Both the position numbers and the translations under genes were made by a program. Of a DNA stretch of 64,000 nucleotides, positions 32,062 to 41,168 are shown one piece after another. Location of the stretch: the NCBI RefSeq assembly GCF_000760935.2, contig NZ_CP049744.1, forward strand, positions 1,674,001-1,738,000, in the 5' to 3' direction. A model generated the notes under the pieces. It was not told where the DNA came from and searched no databases. It saw only the letters and a program-made list of their open reading frames with translations. Position 1 is the stretch's first letter. Every line of letters starts with the position of its first letter. Source of the stretch: Rhodococcoides fascians A25f. Lineage in GTDB: Bacteria > Actinomycetota > Actinomycetes > Mycobacteriales > Mycobacteriaceae.

Positions 32062-33837
32062 ATGGCTGTCGATGCCCGTCAGAAAATTGGAGTGACCGAC
32101 CTCGCGGTCGCGTTGCCGAAAATGGTGACGGAGGTGCCGAGCCTGCTCAAGGGTCTGGCGGGATTCACCCGCAAGCCCGATCACAAGGTGTCGATCGGCC
32201 TGATCTTTCAGGAGGCCGCTGCCAAGAACAGCAGCCGCCCGTTCGTGCGGTTCGAGGGTGAGTCGACCTCGTACAAGGACGCCAACGAGGTGGTCAACCA
32301 GTACGCCGCAGTGTTCGCCGACCACGGTGTACAGCGCGGTGACGTTGTCGGCGTGCTGAGCAAGAACCGTCCGGAGGCGCTGTTCGCCGCGCTCGCTGCC
32401 GTCAAGCTCGGTGCCACCGCAGGCATGCTGAACTACAACCAGCGCGGCGACGTGCTCGAGCACAGCCTCGGGATTCTCGACGCGAAGGTCCTGGTACTGG
32501 ACGAGAACGCGCAGGAAGCTCTCGATTCGCTCGATGCGGAGCCGAAGGTGGGAGCGGTGCTGCCACTGAAGAAGCTGGCCGAGCTGGCCGCAACGGCGTC
32601 CACGGCCAACCCGAAGGTCACCGCGGAGATCCAGGCCAAGGAGAAGGCGTTCTACATCTTCACCTCGGGCACCACCGGCATGCCGAAAGCCAGCCTGATG
32701 AGCCATTTCCGCTGGCTCAAGTCGATGTCCGGGCTGGGCAACATGGGTGTCCGGTTGCGCAGCAACGACGTCATCTACTGCTGCCTGCCGCTCTACCACA
32801 ACAACGCACTGACGGTGACGCTGTCCTCGGTGCTCGCCGGCGGAGCCACCATGGCCATCGGCAAGCAGTTCTCGGTGAGCAATTTCTGGGACGACATCCG
32901 GGTCAACAAGGCCACCGCGTTCACCTACATCGGTGAGCTGTGCCGCTACCTGCTGACGCAGCCGAAGAAGAGTTCGGATCGCGACAACTCGGTCAAGTTG
33001 ATCGTCGGCAACGGACTGCGCCCGGAGATCTGGGAAGAGTTCACCGAGCGGTTCGGTATCTCCCGCGTCGCCGAGTTCTACGGTGCCAGCGAGTGCAACA
33101 TCGCGTTCATCAACGCCCTGAACATGAAGAAGACCGCGGGCATCTGCCCGCTTCCGTACGCCGTCGTGCAGTACGACGAGGAATCCGGCAAGGCCAAGCG
33201 CGGCCAGGACGGCAAGCTCCGCAAGGTCGGCAACGGGGAGATCGGATTGCTGCTGTCCAAGATCACCGACCGGGCACCGTTCGACGGCTATTCCGACGAC
33301 AAAGCCACCGAGAAGAAGATGGTGCGCGACGGCTTCAAGGACGGTGACGCCTGGTTCGACACCGGCGACCTGGTCCGCAAGCAGGGCTGGATGCACGTCG
33401 CGTTCGTGGATCGCCTCGGTGACACCTTCCGCTGGAAGGGCGAGAACGTGGCCACCACCCAGGTCGAAGGTGCCCTCGGCGGACACTCCTCGGTCGACGG
33501 TGCCGTCGTGTACGGCGTCGATATCGACGGAACCGACGGCAAGGCCGGCATGGCGGCGGTCACGCTTCGCGAAGGCGAAACCTTCGACGGCAAATCGGTC
33601 GCCGAGCACCTCTACGACAAGCTGCCGAGCTACGCGGTGCCGCTGTTCGTGCGTGTCGTGGACAGCCTGGAGCAGACGTCGACGTTCAAGAGCCAGAAGG
33701 TGGCCCTACGCAAGCTCGGGTACGAGGAAGACAGTGCCAGCGATCTGTACGTACTGCGCGGCAAGTCCGGTGGCTACGAAAAGGCGTACGACGGGTACGT
33801 CGACGAGGTCGCCGCAGGTAAGGCTCCCAAAGGCTGA
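32062..33837 (+). CDS. fadD6: Long-chain fatty acyl-CoA synthetase FadD6
   Basis: A 591-residue very-long-chain acyl-CoA synthetase/FATP-type ANL enzyme. P-loop YIFTSGTTGMPKA, FYGASECN, and GDAWFDTGDLV with FRWKGENVATTQVE (the FATP/VLACS motif) are clear. It activates imported fatty acids and is thought to couple activation to uptake. AAGGGGAG lies just before ATG 32062, a good ribosome-binding site, in contrast to the leaderless genes nearby. The order LOG, fadD6, folP2, gpgS matches Rv1205-Rv1208. Confidence 0.95.
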   Translation: MAVDARQKIGVTDLAVALPKMVTEVPSLLKGLAGFTRKPDHKVSIGLIFQEAAAKNSSRPFVRFEGESTSYKDANEVVNQYAAVFADHGVQRGDVVGVLSKNRPEALFAALAAVKLGATAGMLNYNQRGDVLEHSLGILDAKVLVLDENAQEALDSLDAEPKVGAVLPLKKLAELAATASTANPKVTAEIQAKEKAFYIFTSGTTGMPKASLMSHFRWLKSMSGLGNMGVRLRSNDVIYCCLPLYHNNALTVTLSSVLAGGATMAIGKQFSVSNFWDDIRVNKATAFTYIGELCRYLLTQPKKSSDRDNSVKLIVGNGLRPEIWEEFTERFGISRVAEFYGASECNIAFINALNMKKTAGICPLPYAVVQYDEESGKAKRGQDGKLRKVGNGEIGLLLSKITDRAPFDGYSDDKATEKKMVRDGFKDGDAWFDTGDLVRKQGWMHVAFVDRLGDTFRWKGENVATTQVEGALGGHSSVDGAVVYGVDIDGTDGKAGMAAVTLREGETFDGKSVAEHLYDKLPSYAVPLFVRVVDSLEQTSTFKSQKVALRKLGYEEDSASDLYVLRGKSGGYEKAYDGYVDEVAAGKAPKG

Positions 33838-33873
33838 GCACCCGAAAGATGCGCGCGTGTCACTATTGATTTC

Positions 33874-34734
33874 ATGAGCACCCTCTGCGGCAAACCGGTT
33901 GCCGACGACCGCGCTTTGGTGATGGCCATCGTCAATCGCACCCCCGATTCGTTCTACGACGGGGGTGCGAATTTCACCGACGATGCCGCGATGGCGTCGG
34001 TGCACCGGGCAGTCGCCGAGGGTGCCGACATGGTCGACATCGGCGGTGTGAAGGCCGGTCCGGGCGACATCGTCGACGCCGAGGAGGAGATCCGACGCGT
34101 CGTTCCGTTCGTCGAGGCCATCCGGGGTGCGTATCCCGAGCTGCTGATCAGTGTCGACACCTGGCGTAGCGAAGTCGCCAGGTTGGCCTGCGGAGTGGGC
34201 GCGGATCTGATCAACGACACCTGGGCCGGAGCAGACCCCGAGTTGGTGCGCGTCGCGGCCGCCGAGGGTGTCGGCATCGTCTGTTCGCACACCGGTGGTG
34301 CTGTGCCGCGGACGCGTCCGTATCGGGTTCGGTATGCCGATGTGGTGGCGGACGTGATCGCGGAAGTCACCGCAGCCGCCGAGAATGCTGTCGCCGAGGG
34401 GGTGAAAAAAGATTCGATATTGATCGATCCGACGCACGATTTCGGGAAAAACACCTATCACGGGCTCGAGTTGTTGCGGCGCGTGGACGATCTTGTAAAC
34501 ACCGGGTGGCCTGTGCTCATGGCGCTGAGCAACAAGGACTTCGTAGGCGAGACTCTAGGGGTAGAGCTCGTCGACCGGTTGGAGGGAACATTGGCAGCGA
34601 CAGCATTGGCCGCAGCAGGCGGAGCCCGAATGTTCCGGGTGCACGAGGTTGCGTCGACCAGAAGAGTCGTAGACATGGTGGCAGCGATCCAGGGGCTCCG
34701 AACCCCGGCGCGGACGGTCAGGGGTCTGGCATGA
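33874..34734 (+). CDS. folP2: Dihydropteroate synthase homologue FolP2
   Basis: A 286-residue DHPS-fold protein. It has the pterin-binding features MAIVNRTPDSFYDGG, DIGGVKAGPG, SVDTWR, NDTWAG and DPTHDFGKN. The central motifs deviate from true DHPS (NDTWAGADPE and VCSHTGG for the usual NDVSGG and MHMRG). In mycobacteria FolP2 lacks DHPS activity and FolP1 is the true enzyme, so a substrate other than p-aminobenzoate is likely. Its stop overlaps the gpgS start by 4 bases. Confidence 0.9.
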   Translation: MSTLCGKPVADDRALVMAIVNRTPDSFYDGGANFTDDAAMASVHRAVAEGADMVDIGGVKAGPGDIVDAEEEIRRVVPFVEAIRGAYPELLISVDTWRSEVARLACGVGADLINDTWAGADPELVRVAAAEGVGIVCSHTGGAVPRTRPYRVRYADVVADVIAEVTAAAENAVAEGVKKDSILIDPTHDFGKNTYHGLELLRRVDDLVNTGWPVLMALSNKDFVGETLGVELVDRLEGTLAATALAAAGGARMFRVHEVASTRRVVDMVAAIQGLRTPARTVRGLA

Positions 34735-35660
34735 CACTTGCGGATCGAACGGACGTGACCATGGCATGGTCCGAGACCAACAGCTGGGACGTCCCCGACT
34801 GGACGATCGCCGAACTGGAAGCCGCGAAGGCGGGCCGGACGGTGTCGGTGGTACTCCCGGCGCTGAACGAGGAACAGACCGTTGCCGCGGTCATCGACAC
34901 GATTCATCCCCTGCTCGGGGGGCTCGTCGACGAGCTGATCGTGTTGGACTCCGGTTCTACCGACGAAACAGCCGTCCGCGCGGCGGCGGCAGGCGCGCGA
35001 GTCATCAGCCGCGAGGAAGCGGTCCCCGGAATCGACCCGGTGCCGGGCAAGGGTGAGGTGCTGTGGCGATCGGTCGCGGCGTCGACCGGTGATCTCATCG
35101 CCTTCGTCGACTCCGATCTGATCAATCCCGATCCGGCGTTCGTACCGAAATTGCTCGGCCCGCTGCTGATGGGCGACGGCATCCACCTCGTCAAGGGCTA
35201 CTACCGCCGTCCGCTGCGGGTCAGCGGAACCGAGGATGCCAACGGCGGTGGACGTGTCACCGAGCTCGTGGCCAGGCCGCTGCTCGCTGCACTGCGACCG
35301 GAATTGACGGGCGTCATTCAGCCGCTCGGCGGGGAATACGCGGGTACTCGCGAACTGCTGTCCGCGGTGCCGTTCGCGCCCGGCTACGGAGTGGAGATCG
35401 GGCTGTTGCTCGATTCGTACGACAGGCTCGGTCTGCAGGCGATCGGTCAGGTGAACCTCGGTGTGCGCAAGCACCGTAACCGTCCGCTGGTAGAGCTCGG
35501 GGCGATGAGTCGGCAGATCGTCGGAACGATGCTGAACCGGTGCGGCATGGTCGATTCCGGTGCCGGGTTGATGCAGTTCCGGGTGGACGGTGATTCCTTC
35601 GAGCCGTTCTCGACCGAGGTGTCGCTGATGGATCGACCGGCGATGAACTCGCTGAAGTAG
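34731..35660 (+). CDS. gpgS: Glucosyl-3-phosphoglycerate synthase GpgS
   Basis: A 309-residue GT81 retaining glycosyltransferase that transfers glucose from UDP-glucose to 3-phosphoglycerate, first step to glucosylglycerate and methylglucose lipopolysaccharide. Motifs: VVLPALNEEQTVAAVI (UDP-binding), VDSD (metal-binding DxD-like), and the loop QPLGGEYAGTR and GYGVEIGLL of the acceptor site. ATG 34731 overlaps the folP2 stop (ATGA). It lies near glgM and glgC, also linked to methylglucose and glycogen-type alpha-glucans. Confidence 0.95.
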   Translation: MTLADRTDVTMAWSETNSWDVPDWTIAELEAAKAGRTVSVVLPALNEEQTVAAVIDTIHPLLGGLVDELIVLDSGSTDETAVRAAAAGARVISREEAVPGIDPVPGKGEVLWRSVAASTGDLIAFVDSDLINPDPAFVPKLLGPLLMGDGIHLVKGYYRRPLRVSGTEDANGGGRVTELVARPLLAALRPELTGVIQPLGGEYAGTRELLSAVPFAPGYGVEIGLLLDSYDRLGLQAIGQVNLGVRKHRNRPLVELGAMSRQIVGTMLNRCGMVDSGAGLMQFRVDGDSFEPFSTEVSLMDRPAMNSLK

Positions 35661-35691
35661 TCGTGTCGGGCGGGCGTGACAAGATCGTGGC

Positions 35692-36042
35692 ATGTTGACG
35701 CTGCTGATCTACGTCGTCGTCATTGCTGTCGTCGCTGCTGCGTTGTTCTTCGTGGCGTCGACGGTGTTCGGTCGCGGTGAGGAACTGGGCCCACTGCCCG
35801 AGGGAACCACCGCGACCGTGCTGCCCGCGGAGGGCGTCACCGGTACAGACGTGCGCGCGCTGAAGTTCCAGCAGACCGTGCGGGGGTACAAGCCGAGCGA
35901 GGTCGATTGGGCGCTCGAACGGCTCGGCGGCGAAATCGACATGCTTCGGTCGCGGTTGTCTGCAGCGGAGGCCGGCGCAGAGTTGGGGTTCAGGCCCTCT
36001 GTCGACCACGAGCCGGGCACGACCGAACCGGGCGAGCGGTGA
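35692..36042 (+). CDS. Small membrane protein with DivIVA-like segment (Rv1209-like)
   Basis: A 116-residue protein: one N-terminal transmembrane helix (LLIYVVVIAVVAAALFFVAS), a short linker, then a DivIVA-type motif (FQQTVRGYKPSEVDWALERLGGEIDMLRSRL) that would form a coiled coil. The DivIVA fragment is usually associated with septum or pole localisation. The position between gpgS and tagA matches Rv1209. Its stop overlaps the next GTG by 4 bases. Confidence 0.8.
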   Translation: MLTLLIYVVVIAVVAAALFFVASTVFGRGEELGPLPEGTTATVLPAEGVTGTDVRALKFQQTVRGYKPSEVDWALERLGGEIDMLRSRLSAAEAGAELGFRPSVDHEPGTTEPGER

Positions 36043-36647
36043 GCGCTGTCGCCGGACCGGACGGCAGGCTGCGCTGCCCGTGGGGTGCCACCGACGACGA
36101 GCTGTATCGGGATTACCACGACACCGAGTGGGGGCAGCCTCTGCACGGGCGAAACGAACTGTACGAACGGCTGTGTCTCGAGGCGTTCCAGTCCGGCCTG
36201 GCGTGGATCACGATCCTGCGCAAGCGCGAGAGTTTCCGGAGCGCGTTCGCCGGTTTCGACCCGGAACGAGTGGCACGATTCGGCACCGCAGATGTCGAAC
36301 GGTTGATGAACGATGCGTCGATCGTGCGTAATCGCCTCAAGATCGACGCTGCGGTGAACAATGCTCGGGTCATCGTCGAGTTGACCGACACCGACCTCGA
36401 CACCCTGCTCTGGTCCTTTGCGCCCGAACCCAGGCCCGGGCGGCTGACGGAGTCCTCCGACGTGCCTGCCTCGACCTCCGAGTCGAAGGCTCTGGCCAAG
36501 GAGCTCAAGCGTCGGGGGCTGCGATTCGTCGGTCCGACAACCGCCTATGCCTTGATGCAGGCCACCGGAATGGTCGACGATCACCTGTCGGGGTGTTGTG
36601 TGCAGGTCACGAATACCGACTCCGATTCCCGGTATCGAGGTCGATAG
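36039..36647 (+). CDS. tagA: DNA-3-methyladenine glycosylase I (TagA)
   Basis: A 202-residue TagA-type helix-hairpin-helix glycosylase that removes 3-methyladenine from DNA. RCPWGATDDELYRDYHDTEWG at the N-terminus holds the conserved Cys/Trp/His; FQSGLAWITILRKRESFRSAF is the family core (about residues 52-72); FVGPTTAYALMQATGMVDDHLSGCC carries the C-terminal zinc ligands. GTG 36039 overlaps the upstream stop. It matches Rv1210. Confidence 0.95.
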   Translation: MSAVAGPDGRLRCPWGATDDELYRDYHDTEWGQPLHGRNELYERLCLEAFQSGLAWITILRKRESFRSAFAGFDPERVARFGTADVERLMNDASIVRNRLKIDAAVNNARVIVELTDTDLDTLLWSFAPEPRPGRLTESSDVPASTSESKALAKELKRRGLRFVGPTTAYALMQATGMVDDHLSGCCVQVTNTDSDSRYRGR

Positions 36648-36742
36648 GGAAGAATAGGACTCAACACCCGTCGCCCCGCGACGAAATTATCTTTTAGGCC
36701 GAGGCGCCGTGCTGATGGGCGCAGATCTGGAGGGAGCAGAGG

Positions 36743-36910
36743 ATGGCGGCGATGAAGCCCCGGACCGGGGACGGTCCCCTCGAAGCAACCAAAGAGGGAC
36801 GAGGAATCGTCATGCGTGTCCCGCTCGAGGGGGGCGGCCGATTGGTCGTCGAATTGACCCCCGACGAGGCCGCGGCACTCGGAGACGAATTGAAGGGTGT
36901 CACCGGCTGA
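36743..36910 (+). CDS. DUF3117 small protein (Rv1211-like)
   Basis: A 55-residue actinobacterial DUF3117 protein: MAAMKPRTGDGPLEATKEGR, then VMRVPLEGGGRLVVELTPDEAAALGDEL. The sequence is strongly conserved in the order despite its size, and the function is unknown. AGGGAGCAGAGG directly upstream of ATG 36743 is the ribosome-binding region. It is monocistronic, ended by a hairpin with a T-rich tail. Confidence 0.9.
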   Translation: MAAMKPRTGDGPLEATKEGRGIVMRVPLEGGGRLVVELTPDEAAALGDELKGVTG

Positions 36911-36935
36911 TAGTCACGTCGATCGCTCGTCGCTC

Positions 36936-36975
36936 AGCCCCGCTCGCCGTACCGGCAAGCGGGGCTTTGTGTTGT
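36936..36975 (+). terminator. Intrinsic terminator after the DUF3117 gene
   Basis: AGCCCCGCT (36936-36944) pairs with AGCGGGGCT (36958-36966), 13-base loop, followed by TTGTGTTGT. Classic hairpin plus T-rich tail. Confidence 0.85.
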
Positions 36976-37013
36976 GGCGACGAGTGTTCGTTCCGGTGTG
37001 AGAGAGGTGCTCG

Positions 37014-37877
37014 ATGTTGACCGATGTCGTCGATCTGCTGCTGTGTCCGCAATGCCGGGCACGCGACGTCGAATCCGGCATGGACTTCGGCGATACCGAT
37101 CGGACGCTGTTGTGCGATCGAGGACATTCGTTCGACGTGGCTCGTCAGGGCTACGTCAGTTTGTCGACCGGAGACGGCGGCAAGTTCACCGGTGACTCGG
37201 CGGAGATGATCGCCGCTCGCGACACGTTCTTAGGGAAGGGCCATTTCGACCCGATCGCGGCGGCGGTCTCGGCTGCCGTTCCGTCGGACAGCGAGGTGGT
37301 ACTCGACGTCGGGGTCGGTACCGGTCACTATCTCGCGGCTGTGCTCGACGCCCGTCCCGATGCCCGGGGCATAGGCGTCGACGTCTCGAAGTTCGCTGCG
37401 CGTCGCGCTGCGCGATCACACGTTCGTCTGGGGTCCGTGGTCGCGGATATCTGGAGTGGCCTACCGGTGCGAACAGAAACCGCGGCTGCAGTGACGTGTG
37501 TGTTCTCTCCGCGCAACGCCGCCGAGTTCAGCCGAGTTCTCGTACCCGACGGCGTGCTGGTGGTCGTGACACCCACTGCGCGTCACCAGCACGAGCTGCG
37601 GGGCCCACTGGGCCTCATCGGCGTCGAGGAGAACAAGACTCGCAGGCTCGGTGAATCGCTGTCCGGCTTGTTCGAGCCGGTGGCAGAATCCCCGCTCGAA
37701 TACTCGATGCTGCTCTCGCACCACGACATCGAGACATTGATCGGAATGGGCCCGTCGGCGCGGCACGGTGACCCCGAGTCGCGGTCCGCTGCGCTGGCGC
37801 AGCTACCGGACGGCATCGAGGTCACCGCGTCGGTGACAGTGTCGACCTATCGCCGCCGCGCCAACGCTGCGTCGTAG
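37014..37877 (+). CDS. 23S rRNA guanine-N1 methyltransferase, RlmA/TlrB type
   Basis: A 287-residue SAM-dependent methyltransferase. The N-terminal zinc ribbon has CPQCRA, then CDRGHSFDVARQGYV, characteristic of RlmA(I)/RlmA(II) enzymes that methylate G745 or G748 in 23S rRNA helix 35; Gram-positive TlrB homologues can affect tylosin sensitivity. SAM motif I is VLDVGVGTGHYL (about residues 95-106). The last 31 bases overlap convergent glgM. Confidence 0.88.
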   Translation: MLTDVVDLLLCPQCRARDVESGMDFGDTDRTLLCDRGHSFDVARQGYVSLSTGDGGKFTGDSAEMIAARDTFLGKGHFDPIAAAVSAAVPSDSEVVLDVGVGTGHYLAAVLDARPDARGIGVDVSKFAARRAARSHVRLGSVVADIWSGLPVRTETAAAVTCVFSPRNAAEFSRVLVPDGVLVVVTPTARHQHELRGPLGLIGVEENKTRRLGESLSGLFEPVAESPLEYSMLLSHHDIETLIGMGPSARHGDPESRSAALAQLPDGIEVTASVTVSTYRRRANAAS

Positions 37878-39010
37878 ACGGCGAGGGTCTGCTGTGCGAT
37901 CGACGCCCACGAGAACTCGGCGACGGCGCGCTCGCGTCCTGCCTTGCCCATTTCCGTCGCGAGTGCGGGGTCGAGGGCGACTGCGTTGACGGTGTCGGCC
38001 AGGTTCCGCTCGAATACGTCGGGTTCGTAGGAGTTGTAGTGCACCAGGCGTCCGGTGCGGCCGTCGTCGACCACCTCGGGGATACCGCCGACGTCCGATG
38101 CCACAACGGCGGTTTCGCAGGCCATTGCTTCGAGATTGACGATGCCGAGCGGCTCGTATACCGACGGGCATACGAATACTGCTGCTGCAGTGAGTATTTC
38201 GCGGATCTTGTCGGTGGGAAGCATGTCCTTGACCCAGAACACGCCGCCCCGCTGTTCGGCGAGCAGTGCCACCGCGCGCTCGGTTTCCGCTGCGATCTCG
38301 GGTGTATCGGGCGCGCCGGCGCACAACACGAGCTGGATGGACGGATCGAAGTGGTGGGCGGCCGCGATCAGGTGCCCGACGCCTTTCTGTCGGGTGATGC
38401 GCCCGACGAAGGCGACGATCGGCTTGCTTCGATCGACGCCGATCTCGTCCAGCGTCGAGGTGCCGTGATCGGCAAACCAGCGCTCGGTGTCGATTCCGTT
38501 GCGCACCACGTGAACCCGGCTCTTGTCGAGTCGCGGATAGGCGTCGAGCACGTCTTTGGCCATGCCCTCGCTGACGGCGATGACGGCGTCGGCGTACTCC
38601 ACGGCGTTGCGCTCGGACCACGACGAGATGCGGTATCCGCCGCCGAGCTGTTCGGCCTTCCAGGGCCGGCGCGGTTCGAGCGAGTGGGCGGTGAGGATGT
38701 GGGGAACGTCGTACAGCTCGGCTGCGAGGTGGCCTGCGAGGCCGGTGTACCAGGTGTGCGAATGCACCACGTCTGCGCCCGAGGCCGCGTTCGCCATTCG
38801 CAGCTCGGCCGACAACGTCGTCAACGCAGCGTTGGCTCCGGCGAGAGCGGGATCCGGGTCGTGCACCTGCGCAGTGTCGCGGGGCGCGCCCATACAGTGG
38901 ATGTCCACGTCGCACAGCGACTTCAACTGCGCGGACAACTCGGTGACATGAACTCCTGCGCCACCGTAGATCTCCGGGGGATATTCCTTGGTCATCATTG
39001 CTACGCGCAC
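37847..39010 (-). CDS. glgM: Alpha-maltose-1-phosphate synthase GlgM
   Basis: A 387-residue GT4 glycosyltransferase. The N-terminal MMTKEYPPEIYGGAGVHVTEL acceptor/nucleotide loop, IVAFVGRITRQKGVGHLI, and the EX7E motif in PSVYEPLGIVNLEAMACETAVVASDVGG are clear. In mycobacteria it makes maltose-1-phosphate from ADP-glucose and glucose-1-phosphate, feeding GlgE for alpha-glucan. Divergent from glgC (76-base gap), whose product ADP-glucose it uses. Formerly called GlgA (Rv1212c). Confidence 0.93.
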   Translation of the reverse strand: MRVAMMTKEYPPEIYGGAGVHVTELSAQLKSLCDVDIHCMGAPRDTAQVHDPDPALAGANAALTTLSAELRMANAASGADVVHSHTWYTGLAGHLAAELYDVPHILTAHSLEPRRPWKAEQLGGGYRISSWSERNAVEYADAVIAVSEGMAKDVLDAYPRLDKSRVHVVRNGIDTERWFADHGTSTLDEIGVDRSKPIVAFVGRITRQKGVGHLIAAAHHFDPSIQLVLCAGAPDTPEIAAETERAVALLAEQRGGVFWVKDMLPTDKIREILTAAAVFVCPSVYEPLGIVNLEAMACETAVVASDVGGIPEVVDDGRTGRLVHYNSYEPDVFERNLADTVNAVALDPALATEMGKAGRERAVAEFSWASIAQQTLAVYDAALARRR

Positions 39011-39074
39011 GTGAACGAACCTACATTCCCCAGCAGTTGTGCGTGTACTGCTCGCAAGGTTCTCTCGGTGCGGA

Positions 39075-39086
39075 TAGGTTGAGTGG
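39075..39086 (+). promoter_or_regulatory. Leaderless promoter -10 for glgC
   Basis: TAGGTT at 39075-39080 is 6 bases before GTG 39087; no Shine-Dalgarno. Confidence 0.45.
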
Positions 39087-40301
39087 GTGAGGACACAACC
39101 GCACGTACTAGGGATCGTGCTTGCCGGCGGTGAGGGTAAACGTCTTTACCCGATGACCGCCGACCGAGCCAAGCCGGCCGTTCCCTTCGGGGGCGCCTAC
39201 CGACTCATCGACTTCGTGCTGAGCAATCTCGTCAACGCCGGTTACCTCCGGCTCTGCGTGCTCACCCAGTACAAGTCCCATTCACTGGACCGCCACATCT
39301 CGCAGACGTGGCGGCTGTCCGGGTTCGCCGGGGAGTACATCACTCCGGTGCCGGCGCAGCAGCGACTCGGGCCCCGGTGGTACACCGGCAGCGCCGACGC
39401 CATCTTCCAGTCACTGAACCTGGTGTACGACGAGGACCCCGAATACATCATGGTGTTCGGTGCCGACCACATCTATCGGATGGACCCCGAGCAGATGGTG
39501 CAGCAGCACATCGACTCCGGTGCAGGCGTCACCGTTGCCGGTATCCGGGTGCCGCGCAGCGAGGCATTCGCCTTCGGGTGCATCGACTCCGACTCCGACG
39601 GCAAGATCACCCAGTTCCTGGAGAAGCCGGCTCAACCGCCCGGAACCCCCGACGACCCCGATGTCACCTATGCCTCCATGGGCAACTACGTCTTCACCAC
39701 CAAGGTGCTCGTCGACGCCATAAAGGCCGACTCCGAGAACAGCGACTCCGACCACGACATGGGCGGCGACATCATTCCGGCGCTCGTCGAAGCAGGCGTC
39801 GCGTCGGTCTACGACTTCAACGACAACGTCGTGCCCGGTGCCACCGAACGCGATCGCGGGTACTGGCGAGACGTGGGCACCATCGACGCCTTCTACGACG
39901 CCCACATGGACCTGGTGTCGGTGCACCCCATCTTCAATCTGTACAACCGCCGCTGGCCCATCCGTGGATCGGCCGAGAACCTGCCACCCGCGAAATTCGT
40001 TCAGGGCGGCTTGGCTCAGGAGTCGGTGGTCGGTGCCGGCTGCATCCTGTCTGCCGCCACCGTGCGCAATTCGGTGCTCAGCTCCAACGTCATGATCGAC
40101 AGCGGCGCGACCGTCGAGGGCAGTGTCCTGATGCCCGGCGTCAAGATCGGTAAGGGTGCCGTCGTCCGGCACGCGATCCTGGACAAGAACGTCGTCGTGG
40201 GTGACGGCGAGATCATCGGCGTCGACCACGAACGCGATCGTGAACGCTTCAACGTCAGCGCCGGGGGAGTCGTCTCGGTCGGTAAGGGCGTCTGGATCTG
40301 A
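39087..40301 (+). CDS. glgC: Glucose-1-phosphate adenylyltransferase GlgC
   Basis: A 404-residue ADP-glucose pyrophosphorylase. N-terminal nucleotidyltransferase motif [28 protein letters not shown], the substrate loop [10 protein letters not shown] and FLEKP, and a C-terminal left-handed beta helix ([33 protein letters not shown] region) are present. It commits glucose-1-phosphate to glycogen/alpha-glucan. Matches Rv1213. A bidirectional hairpin follows. Confidence 0.96.
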   Translation: MRTQPHVLGIVLAGGEGKRLYPMTADRAKPAVPFGGAYRLIDFVLSNLVNAGYLRLCVLTQYKSHSLDRHISQTWRLSGFAGEYITPVPAQQRLGPRWYTGSADAIFQSLNLVYDEDPEYIMVFGADHIYRMDPEQMVQQHIDSGAGVTVAGIRVPRSEAFAFGCIDSDSDGKITQFLEKPAQPPGTPDDPDVTYASMGNYVFTTKVLVDAIKADSENSDSDHDMGGDIIPALVEAGVASVYDFNDNVVPGATERDRGYWRDVGTIDAFYDAHMDLVSVHPIFNLYNRRWPIRGSAENLPPAKFVQGGLAQESVVGAGCILSAATVRNSVLSSNVMIDSGATVEGSVLMPGVKIGKGAVVRHAILDKNVVVGDGEIIGVDHERDRERFNVSAGGVVSVGKGVWI

Positions 40302-40315
40302 GTGCCTGCGGCAGC

Positions 40316-40353
40316 GGTGCGGTTAGGTGCCGCAGAGGGCACATAACCGCACC
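40316..40353. terminator. Bidirectional hairpin between glgC and O-methyltransferase
   Basis: GGTGCGGTT (40316-40324) pairs with AACCGCACC (40345-40353), with an inner GTGCC/GGCAC stem (40327-40331, 40338-40342). It lies between two convergent genes, 14 bases after the glgC stop. Confidence 0.7.
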
Positions 40354-40369
40354 ACTGCGCGGAGCGCAC

Positions 40370-41002
40370 TCACGCTCTCGACGCGCAGATCAAACCGTCG
40401 CCGAGGGGCAGCAGCACGGTGGTTAGCCGCTCGTCCTCGGCGATCGCCCGCGCGGCGGATCGAACGGCCACCGCTGTGGCGTCGCGCTGAGTGGGATCGG
40501 CGACTCGTCCACCGAGCAACGCGTTGTGCAGCACCAGAACTCCGCCGGGGCGGAGCAGTCGAACGCTCTCGGCGACGAAGTGTGGATGGTCTGCGGGACT
40601 GGCGTCGATGAACACCAGATCGTAGGTGTCGTCGGCCAATCGGGGGAGCACGTCCAGTGCCCAGCCGTTGATCAACCGGGTGCGTGAGGGTGCAATTCCT
40701 CCGGCGCGGAACGCTTCTCGGGCCGCGCGCTGGTGCTCAGGCTCGGTGTCGATCGTGGTGAGAACGCCATCGGCGCGCATCCCGTCGAGCAGCCACAGCC
40801 CGCTGATTCCTGCGCCCGTTCCGATCTCGACGACCGTCTTGGCCCCGAGCATCTGGGTGAAGATACTCAGAATCGCCCCGACCGACGGCGGTACCGGGGC
40901 GGCACCGAGGTCGATGGCGCGCTCTCTGGCTGCGATGAGAACCTCGTCCTCCTGAGCGGAGTCTTCGGCGTAGGCGAGCATCTTCTCGGCGTTGGTCGGC
41001 AC
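40370..41002 (-). CDS. SAM-dependent O-methyltransferase (Rv1220c-like)
   Basis: A 210-residue class I methyltransferase of the caffeoyl-CoA/catechol OMT-like group. Motif [17 protein letters not shown] (about residues 56-71), then [25 protein letters not shown] and [18 protein letters not shown]. The metal-site residues of catechol OMTs are partly kept. Substrate unknown. It is divergent from sigE, as Rv1220c is in M. tuberculosis. Confidence 0.88.
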   Translation of the reverse strand: MPTNAEKMLAYAEDSAQEDEVLIAARERAIDLGAAPVPPSVGAILSIFTQMLGAKTVVEIGTGAGISGLWLLDGMRADGVLTTIDTEPEHQRAAREAFRAGGIAPSRTRLINGWALDVLPRLADDTYDLVFIDASPADHPHFVAESVRLLRPGGVLVLHNALLGGRVADPTQRDATAVAVRSAARAIAEDERLTTVLLPLGDGLICASRA

Positions 41003-41142
41003 GCCCCGAGGTTATCGTGCCGGAGGCTCGATCTCACGCACACATTCTCAGGTGCGCCTCAGGTGATTCATACCGGACCCACACGCGGGTCGGTCAGGCT
41101 ATGGAGGAATCGAAGGTCCGTCTCGATTGCGAAGTGTGAGCT

Positions 41143-41168
41143 GGAACATCCGAGGGTAGTCGTCGGTT
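41143..41168 (+). promoter_or_regulatory. Candidate ECF-type promoter at sigE
   Basis: GGAACA (41143-41148), 15 bases, CGGTT (41164-41168). The spacing and boxes fit SigE/SigH-type promoters. It overlaps the first possible sigE start codon, so a transcript from here would use a downstream start. Confidence 0.35.

Noticed and set aside
32038..33609. 523-residue minus-strand frame opposite fadD6
   Set aside because: Antisense shadow; fadD6 has all motifs of its family.
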